From an uncultured Oscillospiraceae bacterium (GTDB lineage Bacteria; Bacillota; Clostridia; Oscillospirales; Acutalibacteraceae): a stretch of DNA of 64,000 nt. Under the pieces are notes generated by a model that did no database searches, had not been told where the DNA came from, and was given only the letters and a program-made list of their open reading frames with translations. This document shows, piece by piece, positions 34,166 to 42,169 of this stretch (the stretch's first letter is position 1; every line of letters starts with the position of its first letter). The DNA lies in the NCBI GenBank assembly GCA_900541565.1, contig UQKB01000009.1, positions 1-64,000 on the forward strand, read 5' to 3'. The translations under genes were made by a program, and so were the position numbers.

Positions 34166-34198
34166 GATAGAAATTTAATAAGGAAAGAGGTTGTTTTT

Positions 34199-34621
34199 AT
34201 GAGTAAGGTTGCGGTAGTCTACTGGAGTGGTACGGGCAACACAGAGGCAATGGCCTGCCAGGTTGCAGAAGGTGCAAAACAGGAAGGCGCAGAGGTCTCT
34301 CTGTTTACGGCGGCAGAATTTGACGCAGCAAAGATGGACGCTTTTGACGCAATAGCCTTTGGTTGCCCCTCCATGGGGGATGAACAACTGGAAGAAAGCG
34401 AATTTGAGCCGATGTTTGACGGCTGCAAAGCAAAACTGCAAGGAAAAAAGATTGCATTGTTTGGTTCTTATGGCTGGGGCGATGGCGAATGGATGCGCAC
34501 CTGGGAAGAAGACTGCATAAGCACCGGCGCACAGTTGGCGTGTAAAAGCGTTATTTGCAATGAAGCGCCCGATGCGCAGGCAGAGGCTGATTGTGTGTCG
34601 CTGGGAAAAGCATTGGCATAG
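34199..34621 (+). CDS. Flavodoxin
   Basis: This 140-residue short-chain flavodoxin carries FMN in place of the iron-sulfur cluster of ferredoxin and usually replaces it when iron is scarce. The phosphate loop is YWSGTGNTEAMA (about 9-20), the second flavin loop includes GCPSMGDEQLEES and the third is FGSYGWGDGEWM. Its place behind two metal-box-like operators supports iron control. AAGGAAAGAGG precedes the ATG. A bidirectional terminator at 34648 ends the operon. Confidence 0.95.
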   Translation: MSKVAVVYWSGTGNTEAMACQVAEGAKQEGAEVSLFTAAEFDAAKMDAFDAIAFGCPSMGDEQLEESEFEPMFDGCKAKLQGKKIALFGSYGWGDGEWMRTWEEDCISTGAQLACKSVICNEAPDAQAEADCVSLGKALA

Positions 34622-34647
34622 TTTTTACATAAAATTATATGCAGCAA

Positions 34648-34680
34648 AAAAGGAACAGGGCGCATCCCTGTTCCTTTTCT
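34648..34680. terminator. Bidirectional terminator between convergent operons
   Basis: AAAAGGAACAGGG (34648-34660), loop CGCAT, CCCTGTTCCTTTT (34666-34678), with A-run left and T-run right, so it serves both the flavodoxin and the PepSY gene. Confidence 0.9.
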
Positions 34681-34696
34681 CGTGCGCAAACTCTGA

Positions 34697-35353
34697 TCAG
34701 TCGTATATGGATTCTTTATCAAATTCCAGCACGGCCCCGCTGCTTGCATCAATCTTATAGTCATACTCTGTTTGTGTATCAAAAAATTCAATTTGATAGA
34801 CAGCTTTGCCATCGTCATATTCCAATTTTGCTTCCTTCATGGTTACATTCCCTTCCGACAAACCGGCCTGCTTTAAGGCGGTGGCCTTTGCAGTGTCCAG
34901 ATCAATTTTTACTTCGCCGGAGGAAGAAGCGGAAGCTGCCGGGCTGTTTTCAATGTCGTGATCGTATGAAAGAACAGCGCCGGTAGATGCGTCAATTTCA
35001 TAATCGTACTCCGTGCTGCCAGAATAAAATTCCACATCGTAAACAGCTTTGCCGTCGTCATAATCCAGCTTTGCGTTAACATACACCGCGTCTGATTCCT
35101 GTACACCGGCGTTTTCAAGAGCAATTTTTTTTGCTTCATCCGTGCTGATTTGTGTGCTGTTGCTTGTGGAAGCCTGCGTGTTTTTTTCGGTTTGCGACTG
35201 AGCTGTTTTGCTTACATCAGGCGTATCGTCGTCGCTGTTACTCGACGAAGCCGCCGATGTGTTCGTGCTGGTGTTGGCGACCGTGTTGCCGTTGCAGCCG
35301 GCAGCAAAGAAAATGCAGAAAATGGAAAGCGCAATAAAAAGTATTTTTTTCAT
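34697..35353 (-). CDS. PepSY-domain lipoprotein
   Basis: This 218-residue lipoprotein has a signal MKKILFIALSIFCIFFAAGC with the lipobox Cys20/21, a Ser/Thr/Asn-rich linker to about 95, and two PepSY domains (about 95-155 and 165-215). Each contains KLDYDDGKAVYDVEF or KLEYDDGKAVYQIEF followed by YDYEIDASTGAVL. PepSY modules are thought to inhibit peptidases or sense the envelope. It lies 262 bases after the two-component genes on the same strand, a frequent pairing. ATG 35353 follows GAAAGGATGACCTAT; the longer frame is rejected because it would hide the signal peptide. Confidence 0.9.
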   Translation of the reverse strand: MKKILFIALSIFCIFFAAGCNGNTVANTSTNTSAASSSNSDDDTPDVSKTAQSQTEKNTQASTSNSTQISTDEAKKIALENAGVQESDAVYVNAKLDYDDGKAVYDVEFYSGSTEYDYEIDASTGAVLSYDHDIENSPAASASSSGEVKIDLDTAKATALKQAGLSEGNVTMKEAKLEYDDGKAVYQIEFFDTQTEYDYKIDASSGAVLEFDKESIYD

Positions 35354-35574
35354 ATAGGTCATCCTTTCTGTTTTGTTGCACGCCGGGGTCAAAATCCCGG
35401 CGGCGTGTGTTTTCGTATAACGTGTTCCGCGGATAAGGCCTTGCCTTACAATTGCAGTATATAAAAGAAAAATTAGAAGTCCATTAGAAAAAACAAAAAT
35501 ATGAGTCAAAATAAAAAAATTTTTGTTCCGGTTTTTTTATATTCTTTCCCTCCAAAATCAATCTATCCCTTGCG

Positions 35575-35594
35575 GATATTTCTATAGAAATATC
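35575..35594. repeat. Perfect 20-bp palindrome
   Basis: GATATTTCTATAGAAATATC reads the same on both strands. It lies between the histidine kinase and the PepSY gene, about 220 bases upstream of the latter, with no T-run on the minus side. It could be an operator for the adjacent response regulator or a small RNA hairpin. Confidence 0.6.
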
Positions 35595-35615
35595 TCCGTT
35601 TCAAATAAATAAAAG

Positions 35616-36971
35616 TTAAGAAAAATCGCTGAACCGCACGGTAAAGGTGCTTCCTTTCCCCGGCGCGCTTTCTACAGAAATCTCGCCCTTATGCAGCCTT
35701 GCAATCTGTTTTACCATTGCCAGGCCAAGTCCCAAACCTGCATTGCCGGACCGGCTGCGCGCTTTATCCGAGCGGTAAAAACGGTTCCAAATTTTTGGTA
35801 TTTCTTCGGCTTCTATTCCAATGCCATCGTCGGCTACCGTTAAGACAACGGTATTTGCCTCTTGCAAAAGAGAAACCCAGATATGTCCGTTTTCCACTCC
35901 ATAGCGGTAGGCGTTTTGGATTAGATTATTCAGCATTCTTGTAAATAACGCCGGATCGGCGGCCATAATAATATTGGGTGTAATTTGCGTTAACAAAGAA
36001 ATGTTTTTTTCAGCAATTGTCTTTTGTTCCGCACAAACGGATGACACAAGCTCGCTTAAATGAACCTTTTCCATTGCAGGCGCTTCTGTCCCTTGTTCAA
36101 GCCGTGTAAACGCCAAAAGCGAAGAAATGAAATGCGACATACGGTAACCTTGTTTTTGAATTGCGCCGATTGCCTCATACAGTTCTTCCTTTCCGGATGC
36201 ATTTTCAAAGGCGTATTCACACTGCGCCAGAATAATAGAAACAGGCGTCCGCAGCTCATGAGAAGCATCAGACGTAAATTGTCGTTCGGCTTCAAAATTT
36301 GTCTGTAGCCGCGCAAACATGCGGTTAAAAGTTTCTGCCAGTTGGTGCAGCTCGTCGCCGTTTGCGTTTATTTCTATCCGTTTGCTTAAATCGCCGCTGC
36401 GCCCAATTTCTTCTGCTGTTTTGTTCATTTTACGGATGGGGTTTAGCGAACGCCTGGCTAAAAGATAGCCGCCGGCAGAGGCAAGAATCACAAGCAGCGG
36501 CAACGCAATTAACGCGGCCTTTGTTACCGTAGACAATCCGGCCAATCCATTTTCGGAGGAAACCACACCCCTGATCCATACGGTTTTGCTGTCGTCCAGA
36601 GTAACCCTGCGGTCATAAATTAAGTAAGATCCTCCATTGGTGGAAGCCTGTCTTGTAGTGCTGTCTGTAAACGGCTGGCTGTATAAAACGTCATACGGCG
36701 CATATCCGCTGATCAACACACCGTTTTCGTCAAAAAGCTGGATATATACGCCATTATTAAAAAAGGTAAAATCGTCATCAATCTCCAATTTTCCGTCGTC
36801 ATAATCCAGCTCATCCATATTTGTCTGGACGGTTTCCATCAACAGCCGTCTGGAATCCTGTGCAGCTGTTGCGCTTGAAAAAATCGCAATAAAAGCAAAA
36901 ACAACCGTGCATAAAAGAAGCATCATCGCCGTAAACCATATTGTAATTTTGCTTTTGATAGACAGCTTCAT
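35616..36971 (-). CDS. Sensor histidine kinase
   Basis: This 451-residue membrane kinase has two helices (about 10-32 and 150-172) flanking an extracellular domain of about 115 residues, a HAMP linker (173-225), the phospho-acceptor helix with SDASHELRTPVS (His238), and an ATPase with LIQNAYRYG (N box), VADDGIGIEAEEIPKIWNRF (G1/F) and GNAGLGLGLAMVKQ (G2). It phosphorylates the response regulator whose gene it overlaps by four bases. The signal is unknown; the PepSY lipoprotein nearby suggests envelope sensing. Confidence 0.94.
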   Translation of the reverse strand: MKLSIKSKITIWFTAMMLLLCTVVFAFIAIFSSATAAQDSRRLLMETVQTNMDELDYDDGKLEIDDDFTFFNNGVYIQLFDENGVLISGYAPYDVLYSQPFTDSTTRQASTNGGSYLIYDRRVTLDDSKTVWIRGVVSSENGLAGLSTVTKAALIALPLLVILASAGGYLLARRSLNPIRKMNKTAEEIGRSGDLSKRIEINANGDELHQLAETFNRMFARLQTNFEAERQFTSDASHELRTPVSIILAQCEYAFENASGKEELYEAIGAIQKQGYRMSHFISSLLAFTRLEQGTEAPAMEKVHLSELVSSVCAEQKTIAEKNISLLTQITPNIIMAADPALFTRMLNNLIQNAYRYGVENGHIWVSLLQEANTVVLTVADDGIGIEAEEIPKIWNRFYRSDKARSRSGNAGLGLGLAMVKQIARLHKGEISVESAPGKGSTFTVRFSDFS

Positions 36972-37645
36972 TTTGCATCTTCCTTCATAATATAGCCCAC
37001 ACCTCGGACGGTATGAATCAGTTTTGTGGAAAACCCTTCATCCACTTTTTTTCGCAGATAGGTGATATACACGTCCACAACATTCGTGCCGCCTTCATAG
37101 TCATAGCTCCATACATTGTCCTCAATTTTTTGTCTGGAAAGAACTTTGTTTTTATTCCGAAGCAGATACTCCAGCAAAGAAAATTCCCGTGCCGTCAGAA
37201 GGATTTCCCGGTCGCCTCTTTGTACAGTGTGGGTCTGGGTGTCAAGGGTCAAATCGGCAAGCGTATAAATATTGGTTGGATTTCCCGCAGCCGTTCGGGT
37301 AATCGCATAAATACGGGCAATTAACTCATCAAAAGAAAAAGGCTTGACCAGATAATCATTGCCGCCAATATTCAGCCCTTTTACCTTGTCTGCTATCGTA
37401 TCCTTTGCAGTTAAAAAAATAATGGGTGTCAGGTTCCCCTGCGCGCGCAGACGCCGTACTGTTTCAAGCCCGTCGCTTTTTGGCATCATAATGTCCAGAA
37501 TCGCTGCGTCGTAAGATGTAAAAAGCAGATGGTCCAACGCACTTTCTCCGTCAAAAACACTTTCTGTCATAAAACCCTCTGCGCGCAGTTTTTTGGAAAG
37601 AATATCGTTTAAATCCGTATCGTCTTCAGCAATTAAAATTCGCAT
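36968..37645 (-). CDS. OmpR-family response regulator
   Basis: This 225-residue regulator has a receiver domain (about 1-115) with acidic pocket EDD (7-9), phospho-acceptor Asp51 in AAILDIMMPKSDG, Thr79-region FLTAKD and a Lys in YLVKPFSFDEL. The winged-helix output domain (about 128-222) ends with the DVYITYLRKKVDEGF and TVRGVGYIM motifs. GCGGGGTG lies upstream of the ATG. It is the first gene of the unit with the kinase. Confidence 0.95.
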   Translation of the reverse strand: MRILIAEDDTDLNDILSKKLRAEGFMTESVFDGESALDHLLFTSYDAAILDIMMPKSDGLETVRRLRAQGNLTPIIFLTAKDTIADKVKGLNIGGNDYLVKPFSFDELIARIYAITRTAAGNPTNIYTLADLTLDTQTHTVQRGDREILLTAREFSLLEYLLRNKNKVLSRQKIEDNVWSYDYEGGTNVVDVYITYLRKKVDEGFSTKLIHTVRGVGYIMKEDAK

Positions 37646-37723
37646 AACAGCACCCCGCTTTCAGCATACATGGTTTTGATTAAAAAAAGATTAGAAGCAA
37701 GAAAGAAAAAGTAATTTTGCTTT

Positions 37724-37752
37724 TATTATAAAGGAAAAAGCATGTCAATCAA
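37724..37752 (-). promoter_or_regulatory. Probable promoter of the two-component operon
   Basis: On the minus strand TTGATT (37752-37747), 16 bases and TATAAT (37730-37725). Weak -35. Confidence 0.35.
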
Positions 37753-37852
37753 GTATAAAATAAAAAATATATTTCCCTAAAATAGAAGATAACAATAGAA
37801 GATTGTCATACAACTGCAAAATATTGGGGCAGTATTTTTATTGAAAAAAGGC

Positions 37853-37881
37853 TTGCAAATACCGGAAGGGGGTATTATAAT
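37853..37881 (+). promoter_or_regulatory. Copper-operon promoter with CsoR-type operator in its spacer
   Basis: TTGCAA (37853-37858) and TATAAT (37876-37881) are 17 bases apart, and the whole spacer is ATACCGGAAGGGGGTAT (37859-37875), a CsoR-type inverted repeat (TACC...GGTA with G-tract). Apo-CsoR would cover the promoter; Cu(I) would release it. Confidence 0.75.
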
Positions 37882-37893
37882 AAAAATAAATAA

Positions 37894-37914
37894 AAATACC
37901 CCATAAGGGTATTT
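37894..37914. promoter_or_regulatory. Second CsoR-type operator
   Basis: AAATACCC-CATAA-GGGTATTT, perfect 8-base arms, placed between the promoter and the AGGAGG ribosome site (37915-37920) of csoR. Confidence 0.75.
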
Positions 37915-37927
37915 AGGAGGCGTCCAT

Positions 37928-38263
37928 GTGAGCAAACAGGAAAATACAAAGCAAACGGTAAACGGCAAAGAAAGCTGTACCTGTCATTACAAGGCAACAC
38001 CCCGCGAGGAAACACAGCTGCGTCAAATGCAAAACCGATTAAAACGGATGACGGGCCAGCTCAACGGGATTGCAAATATGCTGGAGGACAACCGCTATTG
38101 CGGCGATATTCTTATTCAGGTTTCCGCAGTGCAAAGCGCTTTGCAGGCCTTTGCTTATCTGCTGCTTCAAAACCATATGGAAACCTGTGTGGTTGAAGAA
38201 ATTCAAAAAGGAAATATGCAGGTAATCCGTGAAGCCGTAGAGCTGATTAAGCAATTAAAATAA
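37928..38263 (+). CDS. csoR: Copper-sensing repressor CsoR
   Basis: This 111-residue all-helical CsoR/FrmR-family repressor binds Cu(I) and releases DNA. The ligand set is present with exact CsoR spacing: Cys58, His83 and Cys87 (25 and 4 apart). The N-terminal tail has an extra CTCH. The helix block LRQMQNRLKRMTGQLNGI is family-typical. The start is GTG 37928, seven bases after AGGAGG. Two CsoR-type operators precede it and copA follows after 15 bases, so the operon is self-regulated. Confidence 0.93.
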   Translation: MSKQENTKQTVNGKESCTCHYKATPREETQLRQMQNRLKRMTGQLNGIANMLEDNRYCGDILIQVSAVQSALQAFAYLLLQNHMETCVVEEIQKGNMQVIREAVELIKQLK

Positions 38264-38278
38264 AAGGGAGGGGCTTGC

Positions 38279-40897
38279 TTGAAAACGGAAAAATATAATG
38301 TTACCGGAATGACCTGTGCAGCCTGCCAGGCCAATGTGACCCGGTGTGTGCAAAAGCTGGAAGGAGTTAGTGACGTTAACGTAAACCTGCTTTTAAACCA
38401 GATGACGGTTTCTTATGATGAAACAAAGCTGGATACAAACAAAATTGTCAGTGCGGTTGAAACAATTGGTTACGGCGCGTCTTCTTTAGAAAAAACCAAT
38501 GAAACAGGTGGCTTCCGCAGCGAATGGACGAGCAGACAGAAAAGAGCGCAGGAGCATCAAAAAAGCATGAAAAAAAGGCTGCTGCTCTCCGTCATTTTAC
38601 TGGTCCCGCTTATGTATATTGCAATGGGCCCCATGCTGTCGCTGCCGGTTCCGGGCTTTTTGGTCGGTATGGAAAACATGTTGGTTTCCGCCATAGCGCA
38701 ACTGCTGCTCACGCTGCCAATCCTGTTTATTAACCGGCATTTTTTTCAAAATGGGTTTAAAGCACTCATTCATCGGGCGCCCAATATGGATTCTCTGGTC
38801 GCTATTGGTTCGGGGGCTTCACTGGTTTATGGGATCTTTGCCATGTTTCGCATGGCCTATGGCTTTGGGCATGGGGATATGGAACTGGTGCATGCGTATG
38901 CGCACGCGCTGTATTTTGAATCTGCAGCCATGATCCTAACACTTGTGACGGTAGGGAAATATCTGGAAGCAAAATCAAAAGCCAAAACGTCCGACGCACT
39001 TGGAAAGTTGGTAGATCTGGCACCCAAAACCGCCGTGGTGATTCGCAACGGGGCAGAGCAAACAATTCCGGCAGAACAGGTCGTCGCTGGGGATATTGTC
39101 ATGATTCGTCCGGGCGATAAAATTCCGGTAGACGGTGTTGTAACACAAGGGCATGGATATGTAGACCAGGCGGCAATTACCGGCGAAAGCATTCCCGTGG
39201 AAAAACAGCCGGGGGATTCTGTTATTTCTGCTACCACCAATAAAAACGGTACATTTCATTTTCGGGCGTCCAAGGTTGGCGAAGACACAACGCTTGCGCA
39301 GATTATCCGCCTTGTAGATGAAGCAGGGAACACAAAAGCGCCTATTGCACGGCTGGCAGACCGGGTCAGCGGGGTATTTGTACCAATCGTAATCGTTATT
39401 GCAATCCTTACGGCAATTGTTTGGCTATTTGCCGGGCAGAGCTTTGAATTTGCCCTTTCCAATGCAATTGCAGTACTGGTGATTTCCTGCCCATGCGCGT
39501 TGGGGCTGGCTACGCCGGTAGCAATTATGGTAGGAACAGGAAAAGCAGCGGAAATGGGGATTTTAATCAAATCTGCCGAAAGCCTGGAAACACTTCATGC
39601 GGTGGATACGGTCGTTTTGGACAAGACTGGGACAATTACCTCAGGCCGTCCATCGGTTACAGACGTAATCGTGCTGGATCCTACGCTGTCGGAACACATT
39701 TTTTTGGAAGAAGCGGCAGCGGCAGAAACCGGCAGTGAACATCCTTTGGCACAGGCAGTTGTAGAAAAAGCAAAAAATTTGGGGCTTTCGCTTCCAAAAT
39801 CAGAAGGCTTTGCAGCAACGGCCGGGCGCGGAGTAAAGGCCACAGTCCGAACACACACATATTTGGCTGGCAACCTTGCGTTTATGAAAGAAAACGGGCT
39901 GCTTGGGGATACAGCGCCTTCTGCAAAAGCAAAGGACATTGTAAAACAGTTGGCGCAGGAAGGAAAAACGCCGCTGCTCTTTGCACGGGATCGTAAGCTG
40001 GCGGGTATAATCGCTGTTGCGGACACCATCCGCGATTCCAGTCGGGCAGCAATCCGGCGCTTTTCAGAAATGGGTCTGCACGTCGTTATGCTGACAGGGG
40101 ACAACCGTGTCACTGCGGAAGCCATACGCAAGCAGCTTGGAATAGAGACAGCCATATCCGACGTTTTACCGACAGAAAAAGAAGCAAATATTCGCGCATT
40201 ACAAATGAAAGGCCAAAAGGTGGCGATGGTAGGCGATGGGATTAACGACGCTCCGGCACTAATGCGGGCGGACGTTGGCATTGCCATCGGCGCAGGGACA
40301 GATATTGCCATTGATTCGGCCGATGTGGTCTTGATGAAAGATTCACTTTATGATGTAGCAACGGCAATAGAGCTGAGCAGGGCCGTCATCCGTAACATTC
40401 ATATGAACCTGTTTTGGGCATTTTTCTATAATGTTTTGGGGATTCCGGTGGCGGCGGGCGTTCTTTATCCGGCCTTTGGCCTGCTGTTAAGCCCCATGCT
40501 TGGTTCTGCGGCCATGAGCCTAAGTTCAGTCTGTGTTGTACTCAACGCGCTTCGCCTGCGCTTTTTCAAAAAGAAAGAGGCAATGCTCACCGGGCAAGCA
40601 GAGCTGCAATCCATAGAGCCAGAGACTGCTCAACGTTCGGATCAAACAGACAAATCAATAGAAAAGAAAGAGGGAATTACCATGAAAAAAGTATTGCAAG
40701 TAGATGGAATGATGTGCGCGCACTGCCAAATGCATGTGGAAAAGGCGCTGGCCGCAGTAGACGGTGTACAAAAGGCAGAAGTAGACCTTGAGAAAAACCA
40801 GGCAACTGTGTCGCTTTTACGGGATGTGCCGGACCAGGAATTAATGGATGCGGTAACCCAGGCGGGCTATACGCCGCTTAGCTGTAAAACAGAATAA
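38279..40897 (+). CDS. copA: Cu+-exporting P1B-type ATPase with N- and C-terminal HMA domains
   Basis: This 872-residue ATPase exports Cu(I) across the membrane. It has one N-terminal HMA domain (GMTCAACQANV, Cys13/Cys16), eight membrane helices, the actuator TGES motif in AAITGESIPV, the CPC metal site (404-406) in SCPCALGLATP, phosphorylation at Asp448 (DKTGT), an HP motif in SEHPLAQA and GDGINDAPA. A Ser/Thr/Glu-rich linker leads to a C-terminal HMA (802-872) with GMMCAHCQMHV, which is unusual. That domain starts with Met802 behind a strong ribosome site (see 40668). TTG 38279 follows AAAAGGGAGGGG. Confidence 0.95.
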   Translation: MKTEKYNVTGMTCAACQANVTRCVQKLEGVSDVNVNLLLNQMTVSYDETKLDTNKIVSAVETIGYGASSLEKTNETGGFRSEWTSRQKRAQEHQKSMKKRLLLSVILLVPLMYIAMGPMLSLPVPGFLVGMENMLVSAIAQLLLTLPILFINRHFFQNGFKALIHRAPNMDSLVAIGSGASLVYGIFAMFRMAYGFGHGDMELVHAYAHALYFESAAMILTLVTVGKYLEAKSKAKTSDALGKLVDLAPKTAVVIRNGAEQTIPAEQVVAGDIVMIRPGDKIPVDGVVTQGHGYVDQAAITGESIPVEKQPGDSVISATTNKNGTFHFRASKVGEDTTLAQIIRLVDEAGNTKAPIARLADRVSGVFVPIVIVIAILTAIVWLFAGQSFEFALSNAIAVLVISCPCALGLATPVAIMVGTGKAAEMGILIKSAESLETLHAVDTVVLDKTGTITSGRPSVTDVIVLDPTLSEHIFLEEAAAAETGSEHPLAQAVVEKAKNLGLSLPKSEGFAATAGRGVKATVRTHTYLAGNLAFMKENGLLGDTAPSAKAKDIVKQLAQEGKTPLLFARDRKLAGIIAVADTIRDSSRAAIRRFSEMGLHVVMLTGDNRVTAEAIRKQLGIETAISDVLPTEKEANIRALQMKGQKVAMVGDGINDAPALMRADVGIAIGAGTDIAIDSADVVLMKDSLYDVATAIELSRAVIRNIHMNLFWAFFYNVLGIPVAAGVLYPAFGLLLSPMLGSAAMSLSSVCVVLNALRLRFFKKKEAMLTGQAELQSIEPETAQRSDQTDKSIEKKEGITMKKVLQVDGMMCAHCQMHVEKALAAVDGVQKAEVDLEKNQATVSLLRDVPDQELMDAVTQAGYTPLSCKTE
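40668..40897 (+). CDS. Possible internal CopZ-like copper chaperone inside copA
   Basis: Within copA, AAGAGGG (40668-40674) is eight bases before an in-frame ATG (40682) that opens exactly at the C-terminal HMA domain, MKKVLQVDGMMCAHCQMHV. Translation from here would give a 71-residue protein of CopZ length with the CxxC copper site. The 25 or so residues before it are a charged linker. Either the gene is a copA-copZ fusion that kept the copZ start signals, or both products are made. The coding part is 40682-40897. Confidence 0.5.
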
Positions 40898-40919
40898 ATT
40901 TGCTGAAAGTATTATAAAA

Positions 40920-40960
40920 AGAAGGCCATTTTACAAAATGTAAAATGGCCTTCTAAAAAG
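40920..40960 (-). terminator. Terminator between convergent copA and Bax-inhibitor genes
   Basis: AGAAGGCCATTTTACA (40920-40935) pairs perfectly with TGTAAAATGGCCTTCT (40939-40954). The clear T-run (TTTTTATAAT) is on the minus side; the plus side is weaker. Confidence 0.8.
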
Positions 40961-40992
40961 TATCAAATAGTATTTAGTATTAAAAAGCAAGC

Positions 40993-41844
40993 TTATTTGT
41001 TGTTGACCGACATCAACAGATCGAGAACCTTCAGGTAAATCCAAATGACAGTAAAAGCAAGCCCAAACGCCGCCACCCATTCATATTTCTGCGGCAGGCA
41101 ATTGGTCACGGTTTTTTCAATAGTGTCAAAGTCCACAAGCAAAAACAGGGTCGCAATGATAATACCAATCACGGCGACTATAATTGAGAGAACGGGGTTG
41201 TTGAGCATTGCAGCAACAATCGACGAGGTTGCCGGGATAAAATAAAACACAACGCAAGCCAGGGAAGAAAAAATCATGGTAACAAATAATACAGTAAGTA
41301 TAGTTCTAAATTTTTTTGTCACCTTAATTATACGTGCTGTATATAACACGGCCATTATCGCAACAAGGAGAATGGTAATCCCAAGTGCTGCCCAGGCAAT
41401 CCACTCATAGCCGCCCAGAAGCTTTTCGATAACCCAGCCGAGCAAAAAGCCCTGAGAAACGGAGTACAAACTACCTGTAAACGGAATGCCCTTATGAACA
41501 AACATGGTAAGAATCGGAATAGCAATTGTAAAGACCAGTGCGGCAAGCACAAAAAGTATTTCTACCATAGAAAAGCTGAAAGCAATGTCATCGCTGATCA
41601 CTTGCTCCTGTGGCAGGCCGCTGAAATAGAAGGCCTGCAGAAGATAATAAAGCGCAATCCCTCCTATGGTTACAAGCAGGAAGAAAACGGTTTTTATCGT
41701 AATTCCACTATAGGTTGCTCCTTCGCCTTCTGCGGCGCGTTCGGTTACCTTGTTCAGTTTACGGATAACCGGGTTTGCAAAAATGTTTGTGTTTTTTTCA
41801 TTTTCGCTTATAGGCGGGTTTGTTGCCAAACGCTTTTTCGCCAT
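40993..41844 (-). CDS. Bax inhibitor-1/YccA family membrane protein
   Basis: This 283-residue protein has a short cytoplasmic N-terminus (NPVIRKLNKVTERAAEGEGATYSGI, typical of the bacterial BaxI subgroup) and seven hydrophobic segments from about 52 to 278. Conserved marks are PFTGSLYSVSQGFLLG and the C-terminal region with LLVDFDTIEKTV. Relatives are pH-gated calcium leak channels, but the role in Clostridia is unknown. The ATG at 41844 follows GAGGTGACATATT. It is a single-gene unit. Confidence 0.88.
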   Translation of the reverse strand: MAKKRLATNPPISENEKNTNIFANPVIRKLNKVTERAAEGEGATYSGITIKTVFFLLVTIGGIALYYLLQAFYFSGLPQEQVISDDIAFSFSMVEILFVLAALVFTIAIPILTMFVHKGIPFTGSLYSVSQGFLLGWVIEKLLGGYEWIAWAALGITILLVAIMAVLYTARIIKVTKKFRTILTVLFVTMIFSSLACVVFYFIPATSSIVAAMLNNPVLSIIVAVIGIIIATLFLLVDFDTIEKTVTNCLPQKYEWVAAFGLAFTVIWIYLKVLDLLMSVNNK

Positions 41845-42169
41845 AATATGTCACCTCATTTGAAAATTTTATGATAATTTTATAATAAACACTCTAGCCA
41901 AAAAAGTCAATAAAATCCTTTTTTATGATCTGTAAAAAAGAGTATTTTCCGTTCAAAAAATTGTAAGCTTTTCTTTTTTTCCATTTCATTTTATAAAGCG
42001 GCAGAAGGATTTACTTACTTACATTTTTAAGATATAATAAGAAGCATATATAATTTGATAAACTTAGAAGAGGGGGAGCGTATGGCAAAAAAATAAGCGC
42101 TTGTGGAACGGTTTACTCCTTCTCTTGCAAAAGACAGGAAAGGAATTTAAAGCATAAAGGAGTTGTGTT
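41845..42169. other. Intergenic stretch with promoter and tiny reading frame
   Basis: A/T-rich gap of 325 bases between divergent genes. It holds a promoter-like pair TTTACT (42010-42015) and TATAAT (42033-42038) for the ABC genes, and a five-codon reading frame at 42082-42096 listed separately. I see nothing else. Confidence 0.5.
42082..42157 (+). other. Tiny leader frame on a poly-A tract before the ABC genes
   Basis: GAGGGGGAG is followed by ATG GCA AAA AAA TAA, so translation would stop after MAKK. The seven-A run allows slippage: loss of one A gives MAKNKRLWNGLLLLLQKTGK... ending at TAA 42155-42157, directly before the AAGGAG site of the ABC ATPase. This could be a leader peptide, a slippage-controlled small protein or a broken gene. 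Confidence 0.35.

Noticed and set aside
39595..40311. 238-codon minus-strand frame inside copA
   Set aside because: Antisense to the most conserved part of the ATPase, no ribosome site.
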